Shown here one piece after another: positions 26,486 to 35,928 of a stretch of DNA of 64,000 nucleotides. Origin of the DNA: Haloactinopolyspora alba (lineage in GTDB: Bacteria; Actinomycetota; Actinomycetes; Jiangellales; Jiangellaceae). The DNA lies in assembly GCF_003014555.1 (NCBI RefSeq), contig NZ_PYGE01000018.1:1-64000 (forward strand), in the 5' to 3' direction. The notes under the pieces were generated by a model that was given only the letters and a program-made list of their open reading frames with translations, searched no databases and was not told where the DNA came from. The translations under genes were made by a program, and so were the position numbers. Positions within the stretch are counted from its first letter, which is position 1. Each line of letters opens with the position of its first letter.

Positions 26486-26530
26486 GGGGGTGCTCCTTGA
26501 CCAGGTCGGAGAAGGTACGGGACACACGTA

Positions 26531-26559
26531 CGGCCCCGGAGCAGACTACCCCGGGGCCG
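26531..26559 (-). terminator. Hairpin downstream of rpsI
   Basis: A 9-bp GC stem (CGGCCCCGG 26531-26539 / CCGGGGCCG 26551-26559) with an 11-nt loop lies 30 nt past the rpsI stop and before glmM. It is a likely terminator of the rplM-rpsI operon. There is no T-tract. Confidence 0.65.
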
Positions 26560-26588
26560 CTCGTGCACGGCACGCGTCGTGCGTGCGG

Positions 26589-27110
26589 TCAGCGCTTGCT
26601 GTACTGCGGAGCCTTGCGGGCCTTCTTCAGGCCGGCCTTCTTGCGCTCGGTGATGCGGTCGTCGCGGGTCAGGTACCCGGCCTTCTTCAGCGCCGGCCGG
26701 TTGTTCTCCGGGTCGGCGGCGTTCAGCGCCCGGGCGATGCCGAGCCGGAGCGCGCCGGCCTGGCCGCTCGGCCCGCCGCCGTCGAGCAGCGCCACCACGT
26801 CGTAACGGTCGCTCAGCTCGAGCTCGGTGAACGGCGAGTTGACCAGCTGCTGATGGACCTTGTTCGGGAAGTACGAATCGAGCGTGCGCCCGTTGACCTT
26901 CCACTGCCCGGAGCCGGGCATGATGCGGACCCGGGCGATGGCCTGCTTGCGACGGCCGGTCGCGGCAGCGGGCTCGATGGCCGAGAAGCGCGACGGCGCC
27001 GACTCGGACGTGAAGCTCTCGACGGTCGTCTCGTCAGTGGTCTCGTCGGTCTCGACGGTGGTTTCGGTCATGTCCTCACTCACGGTTGGCCGGTCCGCTG
27101 GCTCAGTCAC
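26589..27110 (-). CDS. rpsI: Ribosomal protein S9 (uS9)
   Basis: The protein has 173 residues. The S9 core begins at about residue 52 with [12 protein letters not shown] and ends with the typical basic ...[12 protein letters not shown] tail that reaches the P-site tRNA. The first ~45 residues form a Thr/Glu-rich acidic extension seen in many actinomycetes. The GTG start overlaps the rplM stop (GTGA). Confidence 0.97.
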   Translation of the reverse strand: MTEPADRPTVSEDMTETTVETDETTDETTVESFTSESAPSRFSAIEPAAATGRRKQAIARVRIMPGSGQWKVNGRTLDSYFPNKVHQQLVNSPFTELELSDRYDVVALLDGGGPSGQAGALRLGIARALNAADPENNRPALKKAGYLTRDDRITERKKAGLKKARKAPQYSKR

Positions 27111-27550
27111 TGCGCGACCTGGCTGATCTCGTACGGCACCGGCTGCTGCGCCTGGTGCGGGTGCTCGGGGCCCGCGTACACCTTCAGCTTGGACAGCATC
27201 TGCCGGCCGAGGCGGTTGTGCGGGAGCATGCCCTTGACGGCCTTCTCGACGGCACGCCGCGGGTCCTTGTCGAGAAGTGTCGCGTAGTCCATGGCGCGCA
27301 ACCCGCCCGGACGACCGGAGTGCCGGTAGTCGAACTTCTGGCCGCGCTTATTTCCGGTCAGCGCCACTTTCTCGGCGTTGACGACGATGACGAAGTCACC
27401 GGTGTCGACGTGCGGCGCGTAGACGGGCTTGTGCTTGCCCCGCAGCAACGTCGCGGTCTGGGTGGCGAGCCGGCCGAGAACGACGTCGGCGGCATCGATG
27501 ACGTGCCACTGACGCTGGACGTCACCTGGCTTGGGGCTATACGTGCGCAC
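27107..27550 (-). CDS. rplM: Ribosomal protein L13 (uL13)
   Basis: The protein has 147 residues with the full L13 pattern: [16 protein letters not shown] near the start, [25 protein letters not shown], and [25 protein letters not shown]. It is first gene of the rplM-rpsI operon, read from the promoter at 27648-27677. Confidence 0.98.
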   Translation of the reverse strand: MRTYSPKPGDVQRQWHVIDAADVVLGRLATQTATLLRGKHKPVYAPHVDTGDFVIVVNAEKVALTGNKRGQKFDYRHSGRPGGLRAMDYATLLDKDPRRAVEKAVKGMLPHNRLGRQMLSKLKVYAGPEHPHQAQQPVPYEISQVAQ

Positions 27551-27647
27551 GGTCGTAGGCCTTCGCTTCGTCGATGAGGATGGAACTGGTCGGCGCGTGC
27601 CGGGGCGCCGAGAAGATCGGGAACGCCGGTACGCACAACGACTCGAC

Positions 27648-27677
27648 AGAATACCCGCCGCTGCGCCGTCGGGTCAA
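27648..27677 (-). promoter_or_regulatory. Promoter of the rplM-rpsI operon
   Basis: On the minus strand, TTGACC (27672-27677) and TATTCT (27648-27653) are separated by 18 nt, a near-consensus housekeeping sigma promoter for actinomycetes. The start point would fall near 27641, giving a leader of about 90 nt before rplM. Confidence 0.75.
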
Positions 27678-27766
27678 AACGTCGCGGCGATACTACCCGG
27701 AGACCCGGTGGGCCGGGACGAGCGACACCCGCCACCAGCGACCGGATGCCCGGCCGGGCCGGAACC

Positions 27767-27812
27767 GGGCCCACGCACCATGGTACTGCGAGGTGGGTGC
27801 GGTGCGGGGCCC
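27767..27812 (-). terminator. Hairpin downstream of metS
   Basis: GGGCCC(A)CGCACC at 27767-27779 pairs with GGTGCGGGGCCC at 27801-27812, a 12-bp stem with one bulge. It begins about 20 nt past the stop of the small transporter subunit on the minus strand and could end the metP-metS transcript. Confidence 0.5.
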
Positions 27813-27832
27813 AGCGGCGGCGCCAGGTGGCG

Positions 27833-27967
27833 TCAGGCGGCGTCCTGCTGCTCGTCCGACGCCCGCGCCGCCTTCTGCCGGTCCTTCCGGACCGCCCAGA
27901 GGATCAGGAAGATCAGGACCAGCAGGTCTCCGCCGAGGAAGACCGCGGTCCAGACTGCTACCTCCAT
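27833..27967 (-). CDS. metS: MetS-like small subunit of NSS transporter
   Basis: This 44-residue protein is easily missed. A single N-terminal transmembrane helix (VAVWTAVFLGGDLLVLIFLIL) is followed by a basic then polar tail (WAVRKDRQKAARASDEQQ). The ATG follows GGGGAG at 8 nt and lies 4 nt after the stop of the large transporter gene, implying coupling. In Corynebacterium glutamicum the NSS methionine/alanine importer MetP needs a tiny partner, MetS, encoded directly downstream. Size, topology and position here match. The assignment rests on that comparison, not on long similarity. Confidence 0.78.
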   Translation of the reverse strand: MEVAVWTAVFLGGDLLVLIFLILWAVRKDRQKAARASDEQQDAA

Positions 27968-27971
27968 CGGA

Positions 27972-29531
27972 CTACTCCCCTCGCCGCGTCGCGCCGGACC
28001 CGCCGGCTGGCTGGTCGCCGGGCGGTCCTCCGCCGCCGGCGCCGGGCCCGACCTCCGGCGTCATCGGCCCCGGCTCCACCCGCCGGGAGAGGAACCCGTT
28101 CAGCGCGTACATGACCACGAACAACGCCACCCACTGCACCAGCAGTGTCATCAGGCTGAACGGTTCGAACGGGTTCCACCACGTGTCCGGAGCGAGCACG
28201 TCCACCGTTCGGTAGATCCACCACCCGAACAGCGCCACGAACATGACCGGGAACAGCCGGATCAGCGTCGGCCACCACGCGCCGACCCGGATGTCGCTGG
28301 AGTCGTCGAGCTCGGCGCGGGCACGCTCGACGCCGAACTTCATCATCGCCACCGCGGCCAGCAGCCCGCTGATCAGCAGGCCCACGCCCCAGACGAAGTC
28401 CTGGTTGTTCAGGAAATCGACGCTGATCGCCGACGGGATACCCGCGACGAACGACACTCCCACGACCCAGGGGACGGCGCGGCGCCGCGGCAGACCCATG
28501 TCCTCGACGTTGCGGGTGGCGAGCTCCGCCATGGCGATCAAGCTGGACAGGCCGGCGAGCGAGAGCGCCAGGAAGAACAGCGGCGCGAAGAACCAGGTCC
28601 CGCCGGGCATCTCACCGAAGAGCTCCGCGAAGTAGATGAACGCGAGGCCCGAGTTGCCGGAGTTCGCGGCCTCGGCCGCGAACTCCGGGGTGCGCAGCGC
28701 GAAGATGGTCGCCATCACGGCGACACCGGCGAGCAACGATGCGAGCAGGTTGCCCGAGCAGATGGTCGCGGCATTCAGCGCGAAGTCTTCGCGTCGCCGC
28801 ATGTACACCGAGTAGGTCAGGTACAGGCCCCAGCCCGCGCCGGTCGAGAACGCCATCTGCGTGAACGCCTGCAGCCACACCTCGGCGTCCCCGAGCAGGC
28901 TCCACTCCGGCACGAACAGGTAGCGCATGCCGTCCGCGGCCCCGTCGAGCGTCATCGCCCGCACGGCCAGGATCACCAGGATGACGAACAGCACTGGGAT
29001 CGTGTACTTCAGGATGATCTCGAATCCGCGTTTCAACCCTCGGTACACGATCAGGCCGACCAGCCCGATGGCGATCGCGTGGAACAGGATGGTCTGCCAC
29101 GGCGTGGTCGTGAAGTCGTCCCAGATGCCCGCGGTGTCGGCCCCGGAGTCGAACCGTCCGGTGATCGCGTAGACGAAGTACCGGATGGCCCAGCCGCAGA
29201 CCACCGAGTAGTAGAACAGGATGCCCACGGTGATGAACCCCATGTAGCCGCCCATCCAGGCGAAGCGGCGGCCCATGAAGTCGCGGAACGCGCCGACGGT
29301 TCCCCGCTGGCTTCTCGACCCCATGAGCGACTCGGACATGAGGATCGGGATGGCCCAGATGAGATTCGCGACCACCAGCGCGATCAGGAACGCACCACCG
29401 CCGAACTCACCGACCACACGTGGGAACCGCCACAGGTTTCCCGTACCGACAGCCATGCCGATGCCTGCGGCCACGAACGTGAACCGGCTGCCGAAGACCT
29501 CACGTACACCGCTCTGAGACTGCTGCGCCAT
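27972..29531 (-). CDS. Neurotransmitter:sodium symporter family transporter (MetP-like)
   Basis: The protein has 519 residues with ~12 membrane segments. The N-terminal helix-1 motif AAGIGMAVGTGNLWRFPRVV is the conserved Na+/substrate-binding region of the NSS (SNF) family. It would import an amino acid such as methionine or alanine with sodium. The second ATG, with GGTGAG ahead, is taken as the start; an ATG/GTG six codons upstream is possible. A MetS-like subunit follows directly. The C-terminal ~30 residues are Pro/Gly-rich and cytoplasmic. Confidence 0.9.
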   Translation of the reverse strand: MAQQSQSGVREVFGSRFTFVAAGIGMAVGTGNLWRFPRVVGEFGGGAFLIALVVANLIWAIPILMSESLMGSRSQRGTVGAFRDFMGRRFAWMGGYMGFITVGILFYYSVVCGWAIRYFVYAITGRFDSGADTAGIWDDFTTTPWQTILFHAIAIGLVGLIVYRGLKRGFEIILKYTIPVLFVILVILAVRAMTLDGAADGMRYLFVPEWSLLGDAEVWLQAFTQMAFSTGAGWGLYLTYSVYMRRREDFALNAATICSGNLLASLLAGVAVMATIFALRTPEFAAEAANSGNSGLAFIYFAELFGEMPGGTWFFAPLFFLALSLAGLSSLIAMAELATRNVEDMGLPRRRAVPWVVGVSFVAGIPSAISVDFLNNQDFVWGVGLLISGLLAAVAMMKFGVERARAELDDSSDIRVGAWWPTLIRLFPVMFVALFGWWIYRTVDVLAPDTWWNPFEPFSLMTLLVQWVALFVVMYALNGFLSRRVEPGPMTPEVGPGAGGGGPPGDQPAGGSGATRRGE

Positions 29532-29599
29532 CGCGTGCTCACCCCGCATCGTGTGGAGTCGTCTCGGTGCGCACTACCCGCGGGACGGGTGATCCAGGG

Positions 29600-29628
29600 A
29601 TCATGCACCTCCGCCGGTCGCGGAGCAA
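29600..29628 (-). promoter_or_regulatory. Possible promoter of the NSS transporter operon
   Basis: On the minus strand, TTGCTC (29623-29628) and CATGAT (29600-29605) are 17 nt apart, about 60 nt upstream of the transporter start. The match to consensus is only moderate. Confidence 0.35.
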
Positions 29629-29705
29629 GACCTGAAGCGGAACGGATGTCGGCGACGTCGATCCTCCGGTGGCGTCGGCGGCCCGCGGGCGGCTCTCGAC
29701 CGCCG

Positions 29706-31382
29706 TCAGCGCACCCGCGCCACCCGGGCCTCGTCCCAGACCGGCTCCGGCGACTCGTACACCGACCCGTTGGCGCCGAACACCAGGAACCGGTCGAAGT
29801 CGCGGGCGAACCAGCGATCGTGCGTCACCGCCAGCACGGTCCCCTCGAACGCGGACAGCCCTTCCTGCAGCGCCTCGGCGGAGATCAGGTCGAGGTTGTC
29901 GGTCGGCTCGTCGAGCAGCAACAGCGTCGCCCCCGACAGCTCGAGGAGCAGGATCTGCAGCCGAGCCTGCTGCCCACCGGACAGCGACTCGAACGTCTGC
30001 TCGCCGGCCCGGGCGAGCTCGTAACGGTCGAGAGCCCGGCTGGCCTCCTCGCGGGGCATGCCGGCGCGCCGGCCGTCACCACGGTGCAGGATCGACAGCA
30101 ACGTGCGTCCCAGCAGTTCCGGATGGTGATGCGTCTGGGCGAACCAGCCGGGCCGTACCCGCGCGCCCAGCCGGGCACGGCCGGTGTGCGCGACCGTCTC
30201 GACCGCGGTGCCGTCCACCGGCAGGTGCTCGGGCTCGGGGTCGGTGCCGCCGGCGGCGAGCAGGCGCAGGAAGTGCGACTTGCCGGAGCCGTTCGACCCG
30301 AGCACCGCCACCCGCTCGCCGTACCAGGCCTCCAGGTCGAACGGACGCATCAGCCCGGTGAGCTCGAGGTCCTCGCACACCACGGCACGCTTACCGGTGC
30401 GCCCGCCCCGCAGGCGCATCCGCACGTCCTGTTCCCGCGGGATCGCCTCTGGCGGGCCCGCCTCCTCGAACCGCCGCAGCCGCGTCTGGGCCGCCTGGTA
30501 ACGCGCCGCCATGTCGGAGTTGTAGGCGGCCTTCTGCTTGTACATCCGGACGAGTTCCTTGAGCTTGGCGTGCTCCTCGTCCCAGCGCCGGCGCAGCTCC
30601 TCGAGACGGGCGAAGCGCTCGCGACGGGCCTCGTGGTAGCCGTCGAACCCGCCCGGATGGACCCAGGCGGTGTTTCCGGCCGCGCCCAGCTCGACAGTGA
30701 CGACGCGGGTGGCCGTCCTGGCCAGTAGTTCCCGGTCGTGGCTGATGTACAGCACGGTCTTCGCGGTCTCGGCCAGCCGCTCCTCCAGCCAGCGCTTGGC
30801 CGGGACGTCGAGAAAGTTGTCCGGCTCGTCGAGCAGCAGGACCTCGTCCGGGCCGCGCAGCAGCGTCTCGAGCACCAGCCGTTTCTGCTCACCGCCGGAC
30901 AACGTCTCGATCTCGCGCCAGCGGCACCGGTCGAACGGCACACCCAGCGCGGCCGTCGTGCACACGTCCCACAGCACCTCGGCCTCGTAGCCGCCGGCGT
31001 CGGCCCACTCCGCCAGCGCCGTGGCGTAGGTCAGCTGCGTCCGCTCGTCGTCGTGGTCCATCATCGCCAGCTCGGCGTCGTCGACGGCCGCCGCGGCCGC
31101 GCGCACCCGGGGTGGCGCGACGGACAGCAACAGCGAGCGGACGTCGGTCGCGCCGTGCGACACGAACTGGCGCATGACGCCGAGCCCTCCGCTGCGGGTC
31201 ACCGCTCCCCCGTGCGCGTCCAGGTCACCGGAGATGATCTTCATCAGCGTGGTCTTGCCGGAACCGTTCGCACCGACCAGGGCCACCTTGGCGCCGTCAC
31301 CGACGCGGAAGGAGATGTCGTCCAGCAGCACGCGCCCGTCGGGCAGCGTGAACGAGACCGAGTTCAGGTCGACGTGTCCCAC
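29706..31382 (-). CDS. ABC-F family ATPase
   Basis: The protein has 558 residues: two ABC ATPase domains with no membrane segments. The first has GANGSGKTT (about 37-45), LSGGEQKRL and LLLDEPDNFLD. The second has GSNGSGKSH, LSGGQQARL and LLLDEPTDNLDL. A charged helical linker (about residues 240-300, with REQDVRMRLRGGRTGKRA after it) corresponds to the ABC-F P-site-tRNA interaction motif. Such proteins act on the ribosome as translation factors or antibiotic-resistance factors. Which applies here cannot be read from the sequence. Confidence 0.92.
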   Translation of the reverse strand: MGHVDLNSVSFTLPDGRVLLDDISFRVGDGAKVALVGANGSGKTTLMKIISGDLDAHGGAVTRSGGLGVMRQFVSHGATDVRSLLLSVAPPRVRAAAAAVDDAELAMMDHDDERTQLTYATALAEWADAGGYEAEVLWDVCTTAALGVPFDRCRWREIETLSGGEQKRLVLETLLRGPDEVLLLDEPDNFLDVPAKRWLEERLAETAKTVLYISHDRELLARTATRVVTVELGAAGNTAWVHPGGFDGYHEARRERFARLEELRRRWDEEHAKLKELVRMYKQKAAYNSDMAARYQAAQTRLRRFEEAGPPEAIPREQDVRMRLRGGRTGKRAVVCEDLELTGLMRPFDLEAWYGERVAVLGSNGSGKSHFLRLLAAGGTDPEPEHLPVDGTAVETVAHTGRARLGARVRPGWFAQTHHHPELLGRTLLSILHRGDGRRAGMPREEASRALDRYELARAGEQTFESLSGGQQARLQILLLELSGATLLLLDEPTDNLDLISAEALQEGLSAFEGTVLAVTHDRWFARDFDRFLVFGANGSVYESPEPVWDEARVARVR

Positions 31383-31474
31383 GGTCGCAGTCTCTCGTCG
31401 TGATGGCGCGGAACGCGAGGTGTTTTCGGCTCACCGCGCGGGGCGGCCACCGCCGGGGGCCGCTGCGGTCGCGC

Positions 31475-31918
31475 CTACTCGATGCCGTGCTTGCGCAGGA
31501 TGGCCTCGATGTCGTCGAGGTCGCTGTCGCCGGAGGACTCCGACGCCTTCTTCTTGCCCTTGCCCTTCGGCGCCTCGGTCTTCGGGGCCTCGGCGACCTC
31601 GCCGGCGGCGTCGCGCGACTGCGGCACCTCGTCGGTGCCCTTGGACTTCTTCCCGGACGGGCCCTCGAGCTTCTGTCCCACCGTGAACAGCACGCCGGCG
31701 ATGGCGAGCATGCCGACACCGGCCCAGGCCAGCGGCGAGAAGACCAGCCCGACGACGAACTCGACGACGCCGATGGCCGAAGCGCCCATGAGCAGGAACC
31801 CGCCGGCAGCCATCTGCAGCGACGCGGCCCAGCCCTTGGCCCTGCCCTGCCGGAACGACAGGACGACCAGGCCGAGGCCCACGACGGCGACGGCCACTTC
31901 GATCGCGTCGGTCAACAC
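31475..31918 (-). CDS. Membrane protein of unknown function with conserved C-terminal helix
   Basis: The protein has 147 residues. Three hydrophobic segments lie at about residues 5-22, 30-50 and 60-82, followed by a Lys/Glu/Ala/Pro-rich linker and a compact C-terminal motif, DLDDIEAILRKHGIE. I do not recognise a named family. The short acidic-amphipathic end after a flexible tether looks like a docking peptide. It starts 9 nt downstream of the truA stop and probably belongs to the rplQ-truA transcript. Confidence 0.7.
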   Translation of the reverse strand: MLTDAIEVAVAVVGLGLVVLSFRQGRAKGWAASLQMAAGGFLLMGASAIGVVEFVVGLVFSPLAWAGVGMLAIAGVLFTVGQKLEGPSGKKSKGTDEVPQSRDAAGEVAEAPKTEAPKGKGKKKASESSGDSDLDDIEAILRKHGIE

Positions 31919-31927
31919 ACCCCCAGG

Positions 31928-32875
31928 CTACGTGCTCTGGCCGTCTTTGCCATCAGGGATTTCCCCCACACCACCCGGATGATCATGTCCGGCCGCGGCC
32001 GACGACCGGTGGATCGAGCGGACGTTGCGGGCCGTCCGGGCGCGCTCGGCGAGCTCGTCGTCCGGCGGGTAGCCGACCGCCTCGAGCGTCAGCCCGTGTG
32101 CACCGACGACGGTCACCCCGGAGTCGCGGACGCCGGCCGCCAGCACCCGTGCGGGCCAGTCGACCGGGCGCCGCCCGTCACCCACGACGAGCATGGCCCC
32201 GACCATGGCGCGGACCTGGTTGTGACAGAACGCGTCGGCCTCGACGGTCGCCACCGCGATCCCGTCGGTGCCACGCTCCCAGTGCAGTGTCCGCAGCTCA
32301 CGGACGGTCGTCGCGCCCTCGCGCGGCCGGCAGAACGCCGCGAAGTCGTGCTCGCCGAGCAACCCGGCCGCCGCCGCGTTCATCGCGTCCAGGTCCAGCG
32401 GCCGGTCGTGCCAGAGCACCGACGCGCGCACCAGCGGGTCCGGCCGGTACACCGCGTCCGAGACGCGGTAGCGGTACCGCCGCCACACGGCCGAGAAGCG
32501 CGCGTCGAACCCGTCGGGCGCCACCCGTACCGCGTGCACCCGCACGTCCGGGTCGAGAACCCCGGCCAGGCGCCGCAACAGCGCGGACTCCGGGCTGCGC
32601 GCCGACCGGCCGGGCACCGACCGCCATGCGGACGCATCGACGTCCACATGGCACACCTGCCCACGCGCGTGCACACCGGCATCGGTGCGCCCGGCGACGG
32701 TCAGCCGGGGCGGCTCGACGCGCAGGACCCGGCCGAGCGCCTCCTCGAGCACCCCCTGCACGGTGCGCTGCCCCGGCTGCGCGGCCCAGCCGGAGAACGC
32801 CGTCCCGTCGTAGCCGACGTCCAGGCGCAGACGCAGCAGCCCGCCGACCCCTCGGGTGGGATCAGCGGGCTGCAC
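31928..32875 (-). CDS. truA: tRNA pseudouridine(38-40) synthase
   Basis: The protein has 315 residues. The TruA motifs are present: [42 protein letters not shown] (catalytic Asp in GRTDAGVHA), and [11 protein letters not shown]. It forms pseudouridine at positions 38-40 of tRNA anticodon arms. The C-terminus carries a short extra Gly/His/Asp tail. It follows rplQ by 15 nt, as in most actinomycetes. Confidence 0.96.
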   Translation of the reverse strand: MQPADPTRGVGGLLRLRLDVGYDGTAFSGWAAQPGQRTVQGVLEEALGRVLRVEPPRLTVAGRTDAGVHARGQVCHVDVDASAWRSVPGRSARSPESALLRRLAGVLDPDVRVHAVRVAPDGFDARFSAVWRRYRYRVSDAVYRPDPLVRASVLWHDRPLDLDAMNAAAAGLLGEHDFAAFCRPREGATTVRELRTLHWERGTDGIAVATVEADAFCHNQVRAMVGAMLVVGDGRRPVDWPARVLAAGVRDSGVTVVGAHGLTLEAVGYPPDDELAERARTARNVRSIHRSSAAAGHDHPGGVGEIPDGKDGQST

Positions 32876-32890
32876 GCGGAACCTGCCGCG

Positions 32891-33511
32891 TCAGGCCTTC
32901 TCGGCGGAGTCCGAGCCGGACTCGTCGTCGCCGTCGGCGGCCTCACCGTCAGCGGCGTCGGCGGCCGGCTCGTCACCGGTGCCCTCGGCCTCGTCGACAG
33001 CGGCCTCGGCCGCCGTGGGCTCGTCCTTGGACTCGCCGGCGACGTCGGCGGTCACCTCCGCCTCGGCAGCAGCGGCCGCGGCCGGAGCCGCCGCCGAACT
33101 CCCGCCGGCGGCGCGCCTGGTGGCGCTGGTCGCCTCGGAGACGACCTGCTCGGCCAGCGGCTCGACCAGCTCGATGACGGCCATCGGAGCGTTGTCGCCC
33201 TTCCGCGGACCGATCTTCACGATGCGGGTGTAGCCGCCGTTGCGATTCTCGTACCGCGGGCCGATCTCGGCGAACAGCGTGTGCACGACGTCCTTGTCCC
33301 GGATCGTGCCGAGCACCTGCCGGCGCGCGTGCAGGTCGCCGCGCTTGGCCTTGGTGATCAGCCGTTCGGCTACCGGCCGCAGCCGGCGGGCCCGGGCCTC
33401 GGTCGTCGTGATGCGGCCGTGCTCGAACAGCGCGGTCGCCAGGTTGGCCAGCATCGCGCGCTGATGAGACGGCGAGCCGCCGAGGCGAGCACCCTTCGTC
33501 GGGGTGGGCAT
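32891..33511 (-). CDS. rplQ: Ribosomal protein L17 (bL17) with long acidic/Ala tail
   Basis: The protein has 206 residues. Residues 1 to ~120 are a standard L17 ([31 protein letters not shown]..., [19 protein letters not shown]). Beyond that is a ~85-residue Ala/Glu/Asp-rich low-complexity tail with no family match. Similar but usually shorter tails occur in other actinomycetes. The tail is in frame with normal codon use, so it is likely translated. Confidence 0.96.
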   Translation of the reverse strand: MPTPTKGARLGGSPSHQRAMLANLATALFEHGRITTTEARARRLRPVAERLITKAKRGDLHARRQVLGTIRDKDVVHTLFAEIGPRYENRNGGYTRIVKIGPRKGDNAPMAVIELVEPLAEQVVSEATSATRRAAGGSSAAAPAAAAAAEAEVTADVAGESKDEPTAAEAAVDEAEGTGDEPAADAADGEAADGDDESGSDSAEKA

Positions 33512-33552
33512 GGTGATCGTTCTCCTGTGTGGGTGGGTGTCAGTTCAGGCGA

Positions 33553-33626
33553 GCGCCTCGCCGCTCAGTCCAACGGTCGCGCTCGGCCCCTCGTTCGTTC
33601 CTCACTCGGGCGCCTCGCCGCTCAGT
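33553..33626. repeat. 17-bp direct repeat spanning the rpoA stop codon
   Basis: GCGCCTCGCCGCTCAGT occurs at 33553-33569 and again at 33610-33626, where it contains the rpoA stop. Between them is a degenerate relative of the dispersed GAGCGAGGAACGAGCGAG element (minus strand, about 33590-33607). The arrangement suggests a small duplication or slipped insertion at the rpoA 3' end. Confidence 0.5.
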
Positions 33627-34635
33627 ACTGCTCGTCCTCGGCGAAGGACTGGTCGTCGTCGGAGTACGTGTCGACGGCCGTCGTCGGGTCGAAGCCCGGC
33701 GCGCTGTCCTTCAGCCCGAGACCCATCGTCACGAGCTTCGCCTTGACCTCGTCGATCGACTTCTGCCCGAAGTTACGGATGTCGAGCAGGTCGGCCTCGC
33801 TACGGGCGACGAGCTCACCCACCGTGTGGATGCCCTCGCGCTTGAGGCAGTTGTACGACCGCACGGTGAGCTGCAGATCCTCGATCGGCAACGCCAGGTC
33901 CGCCGCGAGCTGGGCGTCCACCGGCGACGGGCCGATCTCGATGCCCTCGGCCTCGACGTTCAGCTCACGCGCGAGGCCGAACAGCTCGACCAGGGTGCTG
34001 CCGGCCGACGCGAGAGCGTCCCGCGGCCGGATGGACGGCTTCGTCTCGACGTCGACGATGAGCTTGTCGAAGTCGGTCCGGCCCTCGACGCGCGTCGCCT
34101 CGACCTTGTACGTCACCTTGAGCACCGGCGAGTAGATCGAGTCGACCGGGATCCGGCCGATCTCGGCATCGTTCTGCTTGTTCTGCACCGCCGAGACGTA
34201 GCCACGGCCACGCTCGACCGTCAGCTCCATCTCGAGCTTGCCCTTGCCGTTGAGCGTCGCGATCTGCAATTCGGGGTTGTGCACCTCGACACCGGCCGGC
34301 GGCGCGATGTCCGCCGCGGTGACGGCCCCCGGGCCCTGCTTGCGCAGGTACATCACGACCGGCTCGTCGTGCTCGGAGGAGACGACGAGGCCCTTCAGGT
34401 TCAGGATGACGTCGGTGACGTCCTCCTTGACGCCCGGGATCGTGCTGAACTCGTGCAGCACGCCGTCGATGCGGATCGAGGTGATCGCTGCGCCGGGGAT
34501 CGACGACAGCAGGGTACGGCGCATCGAGTTGCCGAGCGTGTAGCCGAAGCCCGGCTCGAGCGGCTCGATGGTGAACCGCGCGCGGTAGTCGTTGATCGAC
34601 TCTTCGCTGAGGTTGGGACGCTGGGTGATGAGCAC
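33622..34635 (-). CDS. rpoA: RNA polymerase alpha subunit
   Basis: The protein has 337 residues. The N-terminal assembly domain (residues 1-230) includes [20 protein letters not shown]; the C-terminal domain from about 255 has the helix-hairpin-helix segment [20 protein letters not shown] and [15 protein letters not shown], which contacts DNA and activators. An acidic tail ends ...[12 protein letters not shown]. It lies between rpsD and rplQ. Confidence 0.98.
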   Translation of the reverse strand: MLITQRPNLSEESINDYRARFTIEPLEPGFGYTLGNSMRRTLLSSIPGAAITSIRIDGVLHEFSTIPGVKEDVTDVILNLKGLVVSSEHDEPVVMYLRKQGPGAVTAADIAPPAGVEVHNPELQIATLNGKGKLEMELTVERGRGYVSAVQNKQNDAEIGRIPVDSIYSPVLKVTYKVEATRVEGRTDFDKLIVDVETKPSIRPRDALASAGSTLVELFGLARELNVEAEGIEIGPSPVDAQLAADLALPIEDLQLTVRSYNCLKREGIHTVGELVARSEADLLDIRNFGQKSIDEVKAKLVTMGLGLKDSAPGFDPTTAVDTYSDDDQSFAEDEQY

Positions 34636-34729
34636 GTGAACTTCCTTTCCGCGACGCCCGCTATATGACTGTCGCGACCAAGGGGTGTGGACCGTGGCTG
34701 GTGTGCGCGCCGGCCACGGCCATCTGGGG

Positions 34730-35335
34730 TTACTTCGAGTAGTACTCGACGATGAGCTGCTCCTGGACCGGCGTGTCGATCTGCTGCCGGGACGGGAGCT
34801 GGTGGACCAGGACGCGCATCGTGTTCGGGATCACCTCGAGCCACGCCGGCGTGTGCCGCTCGCCGTGGGTCTCGCGGGCGATGATGAACGGCGTCGTCTC
34901 CTTGGACTTCTCCTTGACGTCGATGACGTCGTGCAGCGCCACCTGGTACGAGGGCACGTTCACCTTCCTGCCGTTGACCAGGAAGTGACCGTGCACGACG
35001 AGCTGGCGAGCCTGCCGGCGCGTCCGGGCGAAGCCGGCACGGTAGACGACGTTGTCCAGCCGCGACTCGAGCAGCTGGAGCAGGACGTCACCGGTGCGCC
35101 CCTGCCTGCGGTTGGCCTCGTCGTAGTAGCGGCGGAACTGCTTCTCGAGAACGCCGTACGTGTAGCGCGCCTTCTGCTTCTCGTGCAGCTGCAGGCGGTA
35201 CTCGCTCTCCTTCTGCCGCCCGCGGCCGTGCTGGCCCGGCGGGTACGGACGACGCTCGTACGCCTTGTCCTCGCCGATCAGGTCGACGCCGAGGCGACGC
35301 GACTTCTTCGTGAGTGGGCCGGTGTAACGGGCCAT
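34730..35335 (-). CDS. rpsD: Ribosomal protein S4 (uS4), zinc-independent form
   Basis: The protein has 201 residues. The N-terminus [18 protein letters not shown] carries no Cys, so this is the C-minus (zinc-free) S4. The S4 RNA-binding domain includes [31 protein letters not shown]. It initiates 30S assembly by binding 16S rRNA. Confidence 0.98.
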   Translation of the reverse strand: MARYTGPLTKKSRRLGVDLIGEDKAYERRPYPPGQHGRGRQKESEYRLQLHEKQKARYTYGVLEKQFRRYYDEANRRQGRTGDVLLQLLESRLDNVVYRAGFARTRRQARQLVVHGHFLVNGRKVNVPSYQVALHDVIDVKEKSKETTPFIIARETHGERHTPAWLEVIPNTMRVLVHQLPSRQQIDTPVQEQLIVEYYSK

Positions 35336-35367
35336 GGTGTCTCAGTTCTCCTCAGGTCTCGTCGACG

Positions 35368-35769
35368 TCAGACGCGGCGGCGCTTCGGGGGACGGCAGCC
35401 GTTGTGCGCCTGCGGGGTCACGTCCGAGATGGACCCGACCTCGAGGCCGACGGCCTGTAGCGAGCGGATCGCTGTCTCGCGGCCCGAGCCCGGGCCCTTG
35501 ACGAACACGTCGACCTTGCGCATGCCGTGCTCCTGGGCACGGCGGGCGGCCGCCTCGGCGGCCATCTGCGCGGCGAACGGCGTGGACTTGCGCGAGCCCT
35601 TGAAGCCGACCTGGCCGGCACTCGCCCACGCGATCACGTTCCCCTGCGGGTCGGTGATCGAGACGATGGTGTTGTTGAACGTGCTCTTGATGTGCGCGAC
35701 GCCATGGGCGACGTTCTTCTTTTCCCGGCGACGCACCTTGGTGCTCGTCCGAGCCTTCGCTGGTGGCAT
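35368..35769 (-). CDS. rpsK: Ribosomal protein S11 (uS11)
   Basis: The protein has 133 residues: [38 protein letters not shown] and the C-terminal [18 protein letters not shown] are family signatures. It lies 32 nt upstream of rpsD in the alpha operon. Confidence 0.98.
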   Translation of the reverse strand: MPPAKARTSTKVRRREKKNVAHGVAHIKSTFNNTIVSITDPQGNVIAWASAGQVGFKGSRKSTPFAAQMAAEAAARRAQEHGMRKVDVFVKGPGSGRETAIRSLQAVGLEVGSISDVTPQAHNGCRPPKRRRV

Positions 35770-35844
35770 GTGGGTGGTTCTCCTGTCCGAATAAGTCTGT
35801 GGGAGTCAGCGCTGGCGGTTCCGGCTCGCGCCGGTCACCGCCCT

Positions 35845-35884
35845 CGCCCGCGACTCGCTCGTTCCTCGCTCGTCGATGCCCGTC
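35845..35884 (-). repeat. Dispersed 40-nt intergenic repeat, copy 2
   Basis: On the minus strand it reads GACGGGCATCGACGAGCG and so on, matching 20067-20106 at 38 of 40 positions. It lies in the 159-nt gap between rpsM and rpsK, inside an essential operon, so it must be tolerated in the transcript. Confidence 0.7.
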
Positions 35885-35928
35885 CGCACCATGGACGGTG
35901 ACCGACACGACCCGGAACGGGCGGGTGC

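Noticed and set aside
29532-29705. Riboswitch (SAM-type) upstream of the MetP-like transporter
   Set aside because: The leader is short and I could not find the conserved core or helices of a SAM riboswitch.
27531-30728. 1065-codon open frame on the plus strand
   Set aside because: It runs antisense to rplM, metS, the NSS transporter and the ABC-F gene. Its composition is low-complexity Arg/His/Gly/Asp with no motif. It is open because the opposing genes have G/C third positions.
31400-34135. 911-codon open frame on the plus strand
   Set aside because: It is antisense to truA, rplQ and rpoA, which are certain genes, and shows no family motif.
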